Below are positions 33,813 through 42,263 of a DNA stretch of 64,000 nt, piece by piece. Position 1 is the first letter of the stretch, and each line of letters begins with the position of its first letter. The notes below the pieces were generated by a model that saw nothing but the letters and a program-made list of their open reading frames with translations, had not been told where the DNA came from and ran no database searches. The stretch covers positions 1 through 64,000 of the forward strand of contig NZ_FPBK01000018.1 in assembly GCF_900116665.1 (NCBI RefSeq). The letters run 5' to 3'. The position numbers were made by a program, and so were the translations under genes. Origin of the DNA: Pustulibacterium marinum (GTDB lineage: Bacteria > Bacteroidota > Bacteroidia > Flavobacteriales > Flavobacteriaceae).

Positions 33813-36341
33813 TTAAAAATAGAGTCTAATAAACCCATTGAACGTACGTTCTAATGCGCTAACATTAATTTCTTGGATAGTAGAGTTTTGAGAATTGATA
33901 CGGTAATTTTTATGAATCGTTTCTGAGGAGTTAAATAGATTTAGACAAGAAACTCCAAGTTTTATGGTTAATCGTTTTGATAAGGAATGAGTGAAACTAG
34001 CAGAAGAGTTGAACTGTAGGTAGTTATTCAATTGACTTGTATTTACATTTTCATAGGAAATTACTAAGTTTTGATTTGCATCGTAAACAGGTACTCTAGA
34101 GGCAGGCTGCGTATAGTACCTGCCCGAAGTATAGGTAGCTCCAATACCAAATTGCCATTGTTTGTCATCATAAATAAAACCACTTCGTAGTGCATGTGGC
34201 ACCTCTTGATTGCTCGTAAATGAAGTATGGTGTAAGTCTTTAAAGGAATACTTATTATGATTGTATTGGTAATTTATCCAAGCTGTTATGGTATTCCACT
34301 GTTTTTGAGCCAAAAATTCTATGCCATAGACAGTGTACATACCCAAAGCATTTTCAAACTCATATTGATTGTTAAAGCCTTGTGCTTTGCTGTTAATGTG
34401 TTGTACATTTTTAAAGAATGGTTCTGCTGTAAGAAGCCAATGGTTATTTGTAAAACGTATACTCGTAGATATTTGATGGCTATAACTAACAGGTAAATCG
34501 GTTTCATTTGCCAATGTCCATCGTTTTTTTTCCAATCCCAAAAAATCTTCCTCTTGTTGTGTGACTTGGTGAGTGGCTTGACTCTTCATTTCTCCTTGTA
34601 ATGCTACAGAAATATTTGTATTTGGAGTGTATCGAACTAAGAATCTGGGCTCTAGATAATAGCGCTTTAACGAGCTGTAATAGCTTTGGCGTAATCCTGC
34701 TGTAAAGTAGAGTTTTTGTAATTGGGCGGTAGCTTGGGAGAAAAGTGAATGTGTAGTAAGGTTTTGGCGCTCATTATTCAATACCATGGTGTTGTCTTTA
34801 TTCAAGTTATTCATAGTAATATCAGAGAGTTCATAACCAACGGTGTACGTGACGTTGCTATTTTGTTTGTAGGTGTTTTGTAAAATAAAACCTTTGTCTT
34901 CAACAGTACTTTCTTGTGCTAACTCACGCACATTTTCTATAAATAAATTGTGTGATTGAATTTGATAGGTATTGAAATGCCCGGTTAATGAGGTGGCAAG
35001 TTTTGTATTCCATTGCTTTGAAAAAGTCATATTGGCAGCAAGTGTATGCTGTTTCAGCGTGCTGTTTTCTGTAGTTTGTGTAGTGTTTTCAGTAATTGTT
35101 TGATTTACATCAAGATCATTTCCTATGAAAATACTGTTAATTTGTAAAGATGAAGTGTTGCCAATTTTTTGATGTACTTGTGCAGTGAGATCATAAAAAT
35201 AAAAATCTTCTGTACTTTGATAAGCTACTGTTTCATCCAGAAATAAGTTGGTAATCGTAGTGTTCTGAAAAATTCTTTTCAAATAACTTTTGTAGGTAGG
35301 TGATTGATAGAAGTTTGTAGTAGATCTTCTACCACTAAATTGCCAAATAGTATTTTTAGAGGTATTGAAAGAAGTATTAAAGTCTACATTTAACAAATTA
35401 ACTCCAATGGAGTTTTCATTAGCTAGGTTATTTTCTAAATGAGTGTCAATCAAAACTGTGCCGCTAACTGATTGCCCGTATTGTGCCGGAGTAGCATTTT
35501 TAAAGACGGTAATGGATTGAGATAAATTTGGATTAAAAGCTGAAATGAGTCCAAAAAAATGACCAGATTGATACATGCGAATTCCATTCCATAAAATAAG
35601 ATTTTGGTCGTTGGTTCCGCCACGTAAACTAATGTTGGAGATGGTTTCGTCTAAACTGATAGCTCCAGGCAATTGCTGTAAGGTTTGCAATACATCGGGT
35701 TCTGTTAATCCTGGAAGTAATCCTGTATTTTTGGAATGCACTTTATAGCTCCCATTGCGTTGTTGTTGAATACCCCGCGTTAACAGTTGTACCACTTCCA
35801 CTTCTTCAAGCTCTAAGAGTTTTGGTTGCATTAGAATTTCGGTAGCTGGTTTTTTAAGTAGTGTTTGTACAGAAAGAGTAAGATCTTGATAGCCTAATAA
35901 TGACAAAACAAGCTCATCTTTGGTCATATTTGGTATGCAAAACCTACCTGTTTGATCTGTGAATATAGTGGAAAGACTCTCTTTAAAATAGATCTGCACA
36001 TTTGCTAAGGGCTGTTTGTGTAAGCTATCTAAAACAAGGAAACAAGAAGCATTCACTATCTCTTTTTTTGTTTGAATTACATAGTAATGATCGCTCACTT
36101 TTGTAAAGACCAACTGAGTTTGTTTTTCTAAATCATCAATAATATGTGTAATAGCTCCATTGGGAATATAAGAAAGAGTGATATGCTGAATTTCCTGTTC
36201 AATATAGTTGAATTTTATAGCAGTTTTAGCCTCTATACTATGAAGTGCATCTGCTAAAGAAATAGTGTTGTTTCCTGATTGTGACCAGGAAATAAAACTA
36301 AACAAATGTAGGATCAAAAAGCGAAATATTTTTGGAGACAA
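33813..36341 (-). CDS. TonB-dependent receptor with STN signalling domain (FecA-like)
   Basis: The 842-residue protein has a signal peptide (about 1-21), a secretin/TonB short N-terminal (STN) domain (about 24-92, 'ISLADALHSIEAKTAIKFNY'), a carboxypeptidase-regulatory-like domain (about 98-170), a plug ('TEPDVLQTLQQLPGAISL', 'ISLRGGTNDQNLILWNGIRM') and a barrel. The start is a TTG one base after the FecR stop; there is no ATG near the signal peptide, so re-initiation after FecR is likely. The STN domain signals through FecR to the ECF sigma factor when ligand is bound. The ligand is unknown, and no SusD or cargo gene follows. Confidence 0.9.
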   Translation of the reverse strand: MSPKIFRFLILHLFSFISWSQSGNNTISLADALHSIEAKTAIKFNYIEQEIQHITLSYIPNGAITHIIDDLEKQTQLVFTKVSDHYYVIQTKKEIVNASCFLVLDSLHKQPLANVQIYFKESLSTIFTDQTGRFCIPNMTKDELVLSLLGYQDLTLSVQTLLKKPATEILMQPKLLELEEVEVVQLLTRGIQQQRNGSYKVHSKNTGLLPGLTEPDVLQTLQQLPGAISLDETISNISLRGGTNDQNLILWNGIRMYQSGHFFGLISAFNPNLSQSITVFKNATPAQYGQSVSGTVLIDTHLENNLANENSIGVNLLNVDFNTSFNTSKNTIWQFSGRRSTTNFYQSPTYKSYLKRIFQNTTITNLFLDETVAYQSTEDFYFYDLTAQVHQKIGNTSSLQINSIFIGNDLDVNQTITENTTQTTENSTLKQHTLAANMTFSKQWNTKLATSLTGHFNTYQIQSHNLFIENVRELAQESTVEDKGFILQNTYKQNSNVTYTVGYELSDITMNNLNKDNTMVLNNERQNLTTHSLFSQATAQLQKLYFTAGLRQSYYSSLKRYYLEPRFLVRYTPNTNISVALQGEMKSQATHQVTQQEEDFLGLEKKRWTLANETDLPVSYSHQISTSIRFTNNHWLLTAEPFFKNVQHINSKAQGFNNQYEFENALGMYTVYGIEFLAQKQWNTITAWINYQYNHNKYSFKDLHHTSFTSNQEVPHALRSGFIYDDKQWQFGIGATYTSGRYYTQPASRVPVYDANQNLVISYENVNTSQLNNYLQFNSSASFTHSLSKRLTIKLGVSCLNLFNSSETIHKNYRINSQNSTIQEINVSALERTFNGFIRLYF

Positions 36342-36342
36342 T

Positions 36343-37239
36343 TTAGTGTTCTTTTAATGTATAGCTATTTTGGTTCTGTTGTTCAAACCTAACCTTAAAC
36401 GACTGTTCTATAACGGACAATGCAATAGTTAAATCATTAGCAGGGATAGTTCCTGTATAGTATTTACTATTATTTACAGAACCATTTGTTTGTATGGTAA
36501 TGTTATATTTTCGTTCTAATTCTGCAATTACTTCATGCAACTGTGTTTTTTCAAAACGAATTTGTTGTTGCGTCCATTCTGGTTGGTTTACGAAGGTTTT
36601 GTTTTCAATCCATTCGTTTTTCGTTAGAGTAATGGAATTTCCTGGTGTTAAAATAACAGATGTATTGTTATTGGAAACTTGTACACGTCCTTCATAGCAG
36701 GTTACCAGAAGTGATGTAGCTCTATCTTTAACATTGAATTGCGTACCTAAAACAGTTACTGTACCCTTTTGGGTTTCCACACGAAATGAGCTTCCTTTTT
36801 TTACTTTAAAATAGGCTTCGCCTTCCAATTGAATGGTGCGTTCTTTGCTCCAATTTTTGGTGTTATAGCTAATTTGTGAATCTGCATTGAGTTGAACCTC
36901 GGAGCCATCTGGCAATGCAACTTTTTTAGCTGTTCCTCTTTGAGCATAATAGGTGGTTTTAGGATTGTTTAGAAAAATTCCTAACGAAATACAAATGAGA
37001 ACAGCAGCTGCTATAGATGCATATTGAAATATGCTCATACGATATCTCTTTTTCTTTTTCGGCGAATGCAATACGGTAGCCAGCATTTTTGAAACATCCT
37101 TGTTTAAGGGAGTCTCCAATTCGGCCGAATGTTTTTTTATTGCCTCAAAAATCTGTAGATCTTCAGGTGGGATCTTATTTTTTTCAGTAGCTGTTAATTC
37201 ATCTGTTAACAGTTTTGCTAAATAATTTTCATCTTTCAT
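36343..37239 (-). CDS. FecR-family anti-sigma factor
   Basis: I chose the ATG at 37239 (298 residues); the frame also opens at a TTG at 37266 inside the sigma gene. An N-terminal cytoplasmic domain (about 1-75) binds the sigma factor, one membrane helix follows ('MSIFQYASIAAAVLICISLGIF' pattern, about 80-100), then the periplasmic FecR domain ('AQRGTAKKVALPDGSEVQLN', 'LEGEAYFKVKKG', 'VLGTQFNVK') and a C-terminal DUF4974 ('FEKTQLHEVIAELERKYNI'). It relays ligand binding at the STN receptor to the sigma factor. Gap to the sigma stop is 10 bases, and to the receptor start 1 base. Confidence 0.93.
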   Translation of the reverse strand: MKDENYLAKLLTDELTATEKNKIPPEDLQIFEAIKKHSAELETPLNKDVSKMLATVLHSPKKKKRYRMSIFQYASIAAAVLICISLGIFLNNPKTTYYAQRGTAKKVALPDGSEVQLNADSQISYNTKNWSKERTIQLEGEAYFKVKKGSSFRVETQKGTVTVLGTQFNVKDRATSLLVTCYEGRVQVSNNNTSVILTPGNSITLTKNEWIENKTFVNQPEWTQQQIRFEKTQLHEVIAELERKYNITIQTNGSVNNSKYYTGTIPANDLTIALSVIEQSFKVRFEQQNQNSYTLKEH

Positions 37240-37249
37240 AGTATACTGT

Positions 37250-37771
37250 TTAATGGAGATGTTCAATATGCTTTTTTAAGTTTAGCATGGCTTGGTGTAT
37301 TCTTTTTTCTACAGCTTTAACACTTATATCTAAGGCTTCTGCTATTTCTCTATATTTTATTTTATCTATGCGATGCATTAAAAACGCCTCTTTTTGATGA
37401 GGTTTTAAGGCATCAATAGCGTTGAGTAATTTTTGTTTAAATTGTGCTTCTTCTATCAAAAACTCTGGACTTTCATTGGTAGATAGATTAGGTTCAACTT
37501 TTTCAGCATATTGAAGCACTACCTTTTTATGGGCAACTACTTTTAATGCTTTTTTGTAAGCAACAGTGAATAAATATCCTTTTGCTTTTTCCCAAGGTAC
37601 ATCACTGCAATGTTTCCATAGTGTTATAAAAGCTTCTTGAGCTGTATCAAATGCTTGATCTTCATCACCAAATTTGTAGTAAAGAAAATTCCGAAGGCTT
37701 TTTTCATATGTTTTAAAGATGAACGAAAAATGATGTTCATTACAGGTTTGATACATATTTTTTTTAGACAT
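37250..37771 (-). CDS. ECF RNA polymerase sigma-70 factor (FecI-like)
   Basis: I chose the ATG at 37771 (173 residues) over a TTG at 37795. Sigma region 2 is at about 10-85 ('TYEKSLRNFLYYKFGDEDQAFDTAQEAFITLW' pattern) and region 4 at about 115-170 ('AIDALKPHQKEAFLMHRIDKIKYREIAEALDISVKAVEKRIHQA' pattern, each part short and canonical). It would direct RNA polymerase to the receptor operon once released by FecR. It begins the sigma/FecR/receptor operon. Its own target promoter could not be identified. Confidence 0.94.
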   Translation of the reverse strand: MSKKNMYQTCNEHHFSFIFKTYEKSLRNFLYYKFGDEDQAFDTAQEAFITLWKHCSDVPWEKAKGYLFTVAYKKALKVVAHKKVVLQYAEKVEPNLSTNESPEFLIEEAQFKQKLLNAIDALKPHQKEAFLMHRIDKIKYREIAEALDISVKAVEKRIHQAMLNLKKHIEHLH

Positions 37772-37812
37772 ACATGCAATCTTATATACATACAACCTTC
37801 AAACTTTGAAAA

Positions 37813-37847
37813 ACCCTACTCAAAAAAAAATAAAAAAACGGTAGGGT
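37813..37847. other. Inverted repeat upstream of the ECF sigma gene
   Basis: ACCCTAC (37813-37819) pairs with GTAGGGT (37841-37847) around a 21-base almost pure A (T on the minus strand) loop, 42 bases before the sigma start codon. It could be an operator or RNA hairpin in the leader of the operon; there is no independent support. Confidence 0.3.
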
Positions 37848-37947
37848 AAACCAAAAGTGAAAGGTTGTTATAATAGAAGCAAAGATAAGCTAACACAAAT
37901 AGGCCATATGCTTTGCAGTAAAAATTGTTTAACTAATTAAAAAAATT

Positions 37948-38406
37948 ATGATTCGAAAAATTTTAACCATTTCTATGCTAGCAACAAGTGTATTAATTAC
38001 TACTTCCTGTGAAAATGATGATGATGATACTCCATTAGATATAGATACCACGCCTGCTTCAACAGCTTTGATGTCTGGTACTTGGAGAATAACCAATTTT
38101 GAAGAAGACGGAGTCAACAAAACCATCAATTTTGAAGGCTATAATTTTACTTTTAATGAAGGAAATATGGTAGCAGTTGATGGAAATAATCAAGTCTACG
38201 AAGGTTCGTGGTCTGTAGTCGCCGATGACGACTATGATACACCACCAGATACCAATATAGATTTAAACATATATTTTTCTTCTCCGGTAAGCTTTAGAGA
38301 TCTTAATGACGATTGGGATATTTTAAGTATTACAGATACTACCATTGAAGTAGGTGATATAGAAGATGATGAGCCTTCAGATTATTTAACTTTTGAAAAA
38401 AACTAA
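37948..38406 (+). CDS. Lipocalin-like lipoprotein
   Basis: The 152-residue protein has a lipoprotein signal with Cys 21 ('ITTSCENDDDD') and an acidic linker, the surface-export type of Bacteroidota. The body starts 'LMSGTWRITNFEEDG', typical of lipocalin-like domains (WRI/WKI opening), and continues as about eight beta strands ending 'DYLTFEKN'. It is unusually acidic. These proteins are common next to signalling or TonB genes and have no defined ligand. A hairpin terminator follows at 38421. It is divergent from the sigma/FecR operon; whether the sigma factor drives it is not known. Confidence 0.75.
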   Translation: MIRKILTISMLATSVLITTSCENDDDDTPLDIDTTPASTALMSGTWRITNFEEDGVNKTINFEGYNFTFNEGNMVAVDGNNQVYEGSWSVVADDDYDTPPDTNIDLNIYFSSPVSFRDLNDDWDILSITDTTIEVGDIEDDEPSDYLTFEKN

Positions 38407-38420
38407 ATCGTGTGATTATC

Positions 38421-38457
38421 ATACAGGCACTTTAAGTATTGAAGTGTCTGTATTTTT
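38421..38457 (+). terminator. Terminator after the lipocalin-like gene
   Basis: ATACAGGCACTT (38421-38432) pairs with AAGTGTCTGTAT (38442-38453, one G-T pair), followed by four further T bases. It ends 13 bases before the HD-hydrolase start. Confidence 0.8.
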
Positions 38458-38469
38458 AATGTTTTAGTT

Positions 38470-39054
38470 ATGAGAGAATTACAAGCTATTAAAACATACG
38501 TTGAGCAACTTTATACTACCAAAGCGTATACTGAATTGGTTTATCATAATCTTAAGCATACCCAACAAGTTGTAAAAAGGGTGCAAGAAATGGCTATGTT
38601 TTATGGTTTGGATCAGCAAGATCAGTTTATAGTGAGTACCGCTGCCTGGTTTCATGATTGTGGACATTTGTTTGGAGAAACCACTTTACACGAAGAAAAA
38701 AGTGTAGCAATTATGAAATCTTACTTTGAAAACAAAGAGATAGCACAGGTAACCATAAAGGCAATAGAAGAGTGTATTATGGTAACCAAGCCAGGAGCTG
38801 TACCCAAAACGTTATTACAGAAAATAATAGCCGATGCTGATACCTATCATGTAGGGACAACTGAATTTACAAATTGTGATGAAAATGTATGGAGAGAACT
38901 TGAATTGAGAACAAAAAAGCCGGTGTTGTCAAAGATTGAAAAATCTATCAAATTCTTAGAGGAACATGTTTTTCATACCGATTATTGTAAGTCAAAAATA
39001 ACTAAAATCAAGAATTACAACTATTGCAAACTAAAGAGAAAAACTAGAGAATAA
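38470..39054 (+). CDS. HD-domain phosphohydrolase
   Basis: The 194-residue cytoplasmic protein has the HD-domain metal ligands in order: His in 'VYHNLKHTQQV', the His-Asp pair in 'AWFHDCGH' (about residues 61-65) and Asp in 'IIADADTYHVG'. The N-terminal half resembles the HD units of the YfbR/PDEase_II group that hydrolyse phosphate esters of nucleotides; substrate cannot be assigned. The C-terminus is strongly basic ('KSKITKIKNYNYCKLKRKTRE'), unusual for the family, and may bind nucleic acid or be an extension from a degenerate stop. The gene stands alone between a terminator and the convergent TonB gene. Confidence 0.78.
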   Translation: MRELQAIKTYVEQLYTTKAYTELVYHNLKHTQQVVKRVQEMAMFYGLDQQDQFIVSTAAWFHDCGHLFGETTLHEEKSVAIMKSYFENKEIAQVTIKAIEECIMVTKPGAVPKTLLQKIIADADTYHVGTTEFTNCDENVWRELELRTKKPVLSKIEKSIKFLEEHVFHTDYCKSKITKIKNYNYCKLKRKTRE

Positions 39055-39219
39055 TCAAGTGATTTTGAAGTTGAAAATGTATAGCTAAGACACTAGATAA
39101 ATAGCTTGCTTATTAAACTAAAGCATTAAATTCTAAACAAGAATCAATTTCTATTTGAACTTATTTAGGTTTTACTCGGATAAATTCATTGAGTTGATAA
39201 AAAGTGATAGAATAGTGAT

Positions 39220-39252
39220 AAAAGTCAGACCGTATTTTACAGTCCGACTTTT
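39220..39252 (-). terminator. Bidirectional terminator between the HD gene and the TonB receptor
   Basis: AAAAGTCAGAC (39220-39230) pairs with GTCCGACTTTT (39242-39252) with one mismatch, around an 11-base loop. T-rich ends on both strands let it serve the minus-strand receptor (ending 39256) and the plus-strand HD gene. Confidence 0.8.
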
Positions 39253-39255
39253 ACT

Positions 39256-41421
39256 TTATAGTTTTATTTTAAATCCTCCATTGATTACAAAACCATCAAC
39301 CGGAGCGTAGATGTCTCTAAATTGCGGATTATCTATAGAACCTGTGTAAATGGTATCAAAACGGGTTTGACGTGTATCTGTGAAGTTTTCAAAATTTAGA
39401 AAAATAGAGAAATGATCGCCAAATTGTTTTTCAGTCATAATACCTACAATCCAATAACTTTTTCCGGTAGCACCATCACTTAATTTTTGCGGACTGTAAT
39501 AATAGCCTTCTAAACCAATCCAAAAGTTTTCGTGCTTTTCATACATCAAAACATTGTTGAGACGGTGTTTAGAAACCAATGTATAAGGTGTTCTGGTATT
39601 GTTGTAATGCTGATCTACATCGGCATAGGTATAGCCCACAAATAGTTTCCAGTTTTGGTATTTCAATTTCATATTAGCCTCAATTCCCTGAGTATGCAAA
39701 TAGCCGTTGGGTTGCGTAAATTCGTAGGTATTGTTGTTGGCAGGTGTAAGCATTAACGGATCATCAATACGCGTGTAAAATAACATAAGGTTGGTGGTGA
39801 CTCCGAGTGTACTTTTTAATGGCCATTTGTAATTGATGTCCATATTAGCACCTAAAGATTCTTCGGCTTTGGTATCATTGATAGCGATGGGTTGTATATG
39901 CTGAAATTGTAAACGTTCGCTGTCTTCTGTAAAAATACTAGGCGTTTTGTAACCCAAACCTCCGCCGGTTCTTAGCGTTAATAATTCTGTAGGTTCGTAC
40001 AAAAGGGAAAATTTAGGAAGCACAAACCATCCGTAATCCGATTGATAATCGGTCCTAAGTCCGGTTTCTAAGGTCCATTTTTCAGCCATATTCCAGGTGT
40101 TTTGAGCAAAAGCACCTACCGTTGTATTTTGAAAACTGAGATTTTCTTCATTCTGAAAAGGTTCATGTGTAAAATCTTCTGTCCATAAATTTAAACCAAA
40201 AATCCAATCGGTACTTTCTGTTTTTCGGTGGTAATTGATTTCTGAAAACGAAGAAACCTGATTTCCGGAAAAGGCATAGTCAGGAATGGTAATCGTTCTG
40301 TCAAAAAAGCTAATGCTGTTTTTTAGTTGCAAACTGCTTTGTTCTGAAAGCGTGTAGGCAGCATTCAATTGCGTAGAAAGTCGGTCGGTAGTATTGTTTT
40401 CAAAATAACCGCTGTTGGCATCGCCTTCAATATAAGCCATATTTCCGCCCAAACGATCTTCGGTAACATAGTTGAATCCTACATTCATTTCTAAATCATT
40501 GAGATACACAAAAAATTTCGGGTTTAGGGTAAATCGGTCAAATTCAGGAATAGCGGTTAGGTTAATATCCGCCGGATCATAGGCTGTACCTTTGTTGTAC
40601 GATGCAAAAACGGTGGTACCAATGGTTCCGAATTTTTCACTGTAAAATCCGCTTAAGTCTAATCCTAACGCAGAGGTTCCGTTAGCCATAAAATCCAGAC
40701 TGCGTTTTCCCTCGGGTGTTTTACTAATCAGGTTTACCAAACCGGCAATGGCGCCGCCACCGTATAAAGTAGAAGAAGCTCCTTTGATTACTTCTACCTG
40801 TTTTAGATCTAGCGGGGCAATTTGCATTAAACTTAATCCGCCGGAATAGCCCGAATACAAAGGCAATCCGTCTCTTAACAATTGGGTGTATTTTCCATCG
40901 AGTCCTTGAATACGAATACCCGAATTGAAACTGGTGGCCGAAGTTTGCTGCGTTTGAATTCCGGTACTTTCATTTAAAAGCATGCGAATATTGCCGGGTT
41001 TCATATTTCCTTTTTCGGCCAGTTCTTCTCCCGCAATCACTTCAACCCGGGTAGGAATGTCTTCAATAGTTCGGCTACTTCTGGTAGAGGTTACAATAAC
41101 TTCTTCCATTTTTTCTTCATTTTCTTTTAGATAAATGGTTAAAGGAGTAGTTTGAACAGTAGGAATCACTTGTCGAAAGCTTTGCGTTTGATATCCAAGA
41201 TATTGAATTTTTAGTGTATAGGTTCCTTCCGGAATATTGGTAATGCTTGCTTTACCATTGTAATTGGTAGCGCCTCCTAGTTGTAATTCAGGAATTAGGA
41301 CCGAAACCCCTATCAATGGGGCTTGAGTATTTTGATCTTTTACAATTACCTGAAAACTATGTTGAGCAAGGGATACTTGACTATAAAAGCATAGCAAGAG
41401 TAGCCCATAAAATAATTTCAT
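39256..41421 (-). CDS. TonB-dependent outer-membrane receptor (BtuB/FecA-like)
   Basis: The 721-residue protein has a signal peptide (1-19), a carboxypeptidase-regulatory-like domain (about 22-108), a TonB box-like segment 'MEEVIVTSTRSSRTIEDIP', a plug (about 125-235, 'GIRIQGLDGKYTQLLRDGLP', 'STLYGGGAIAGLVNLISKTP') and a 22-strand barrel with C-terminal 'VINGGFKIKL'. It has no STN domain. The layout is that of metal-chelate or vitamin B12 receptors. A Cys-rich 108-residue exported protein is encoded 40 bases upstream in the same direction. Together they suggest metal handling, perhaps copper or another transition metal; this is inference. Confidence 0.9.
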   Translation of the reverse strand: MKLFYGLLLLCFYSQVSLAQHSFQVIVKDQNTQAPLIGVSVLIPELQLGGATNYNGKASITNIPEGTYTLKIQYLGYQTQSFRQVIPTVQTTPLTIYLKENEEKMEEVIVTSTRSSRTIEDIPTRVEVIAGEELAEKGNMKPGNIRMLLNESTGIQTQQTSATSFNSGIRIQGLDGKYTQLLRDGLPLYSGYSGGLSLMQIAPLDLKQVEVIKGASSTLYGGGAIAGLVNLISKTPEGKRSLDFMANGTSALGLDLSGFYSEKFGTIGTTVFASYNKGTAYDPADINLTAIPEFDRFTLNPKFFVYLNDLEMNVGFNYVTEDRLGGNMAYIEGDANSGYFENNTTDRLSTQLNAAYTLSEQSSLQLKNSISFFDRTITIPDYAFSGNQVSSFSEINYHRKTESTDWIFGLNLWTEDFTHEPFQNEENLSFQNTTVGAFAQNTWNMAEKWTLETGLRTDYQSDYGWFVLPKFSLLYEPTELLTLRTGGGLGYKTPSIFTEDSERLQFQHIQPIAINDTKAEESLGANMDINYKWPLKSTLGVTTNLMLFYTRIDDPLMLTPANNNTYEFTQPNGYLHTQGIEANMKLKYQNWKLFVGYTYADVDQHYNNTRTPYTLVSKHRLNNVLMYEKHENFWIGLEGYYYSPQKLSDGATGKSYWIVGIMTEKQFGDHFSIFLNFENFTDTRQTRFDTIYTGSIDNPQFRDIYAPVDGFVINGGFKIKL

Positions 41422-41461
41422 ATGAGTTGATTTTAAAGTGAATAAAAAATGTGTGGTTAAC

Positions 41462-41788
41462 CTATGTATGGATAGAATTATGGCGTGGAGGTTTCCACAT
41501 ACACTTTAAAATACGAAAGGGAGTAATGGTTTTGAAATGTGTAATTTTCTTTCTTTCAACTGGAAGCGTTACAGTAATTTCATTTTTAATGGTCTCGGAT
41601 GGCAGTACACAGCCCGAACAGCTACCACAGGCAAAAAAAGGAGAACAGTTACTACACGTATTATGATCATCTTGATTTGTATGGTCTCTTTGAGAAATAT
41701 TTTCACTACAAAGGTCTGCAAGGCTACAACACGGAACGGTAGCAGCAAATAATGTAATTATAGCTATGTAGAGAATCCAATACTTCAT
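41462..41788 (-). CDS. Small Cys-rich exported protein (DUF6660-like)
   Basis: The 108-residue protein begins with a hydrophobic leader (about 1-20, 'ILYIAIITLFAATVPCC') and then a compact Cys/His region ('DDHNTCSNCSPFFACGSCSGC', split as two CxxC-type clusters) before a basic tail. It matches my memory of the DUF6660 family, small proteins beside metal-related TonB receptors and CzcA-type efflux genes in Bacteroidota. Eight or more cysteines in the mature part suggest metal binding. It is the first gene of a two-gene run with the TonB receptor (40-base gap). Whether the leader is cleaved is uncertain. Confidence 0.72.
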   Translation of the reverse strand: MKYWILYIAIITLFAATVPCCSLADLCSENISQRDHTNQDDHNTCSNCSPFFACGSCSGCVLPSETIKNEITVTLPVERKKITHFKTITPFRILKCMWKPPRHNSIHT

Positions 41789-41988
41789 TTGGCTCCAAAG
41801 GTAATTATATTCTAGTATTTTTAAAAAGAGAATGATTTTGAATTCAGAAGAAAGAGGGTAGTCTACAGTTTTTCATGTTTTGGAGTGTATGGGAGGCAGT
41901 AGGTTGTAAATTCGACAGTTATCGAATCAGTCCCTTTTTAGTTGTGATAATTTGGTTTTATTTGATATTAAATAAAATGATAGAAACT

Positions 41989-42026
41989 AAAAAACCCAGT
42001 AAAATCAAGTGTTTTACTGGGTTTTT
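41989..42026 (-). terminator. Terminator of tRNA-Ser (bidirectional)
   Basis: AAAAACCCAGTAAAA (41990-42004) pairs perfectly with TTTTACTGGGTTTTT (42012-42026) around a 7-base loop. Read on the minus strand it lies 23 bases after the tRNA 3' end. The spacer 41789-41988 holds nothing else I can support. Confidence 0.88.
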
Positions 42027-42048
42027 AAATAAGGTGAGTCTCACTCTG

Positions 42049-42133
42049 CGGAGAAAGAGGGATTCGAACCCCCGGAGGTGTGACCCTCAACAGTTTTCAA
42101 GACTGCCGCATTCGACCACTCTGCCATTTCTCC
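42049..42133 (-). tRNA. tRNA-Ser (anticodon UGA)
   Basis: On the minus strand the 85-base sequence folds with a 7-bp acceptor stem GGAGAAA (complement of 42127-42133) / TTTCTCC (complement of 42050-42056), a D-arm 'GCAGAGTGGTCGAATGCGGC', an anticodon loop CTTGAAA giving UGA, a long serine-type variable arm, and the T-loop 'GGTTCGAATCC'. The discriminator is G. CCA is not encoded (the next bases are CAG), as is usual in flavobacteria. A protein frame across it is spurious. Confidence 0.96.
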
Positions 42134-42143
42134 TTTGCGGTTG

Positions 42144-42151
42144 CAAATATA
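42144..42151 (-). promoter_or_regulatory. -7 box of the tRNA-Ser promoter
   Basis: The minus strand reads TATATTTG here, an exact TAnnTTTG, 10 bases before the mature 5' end of the tRNA. No clear TTG is seen at the expected upstream distance. Confidence 0.6.
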
Positions 42152-42263
42152 GAAACATTTTTTGTTCCTGAAACACTTTTTTAAAGAAAATAATAGATTT
42201 TTTTTGAAGTAATTTGTAATCATTTGATAACAAAATATTTACAATTTATTTTTTTTAATATTT

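Noticed and set aside
36339-36345. Possible frameshift at the FecR/TonB-receptor junction
   Set aside because: FecR has a complete C-terminal domain and the receptor a complete signal peptide, so the TTG start after the stop is enough to explain the junction.
41537-41752. Plus-strand frames opposite the Cys-rich small gene
   Set aside because: The minus-strand frame has a leader and spaced Cys clusters and sits in the receptor operon; the plus-strand frames have neither.
42041-42223. Minus-strand frame of 60 codons, and a plus-strand frame 41875-42171, across the tRNA
   Set aside because: Both run through tRNA-Ser, whose conserved bases explain the apparent peptide.
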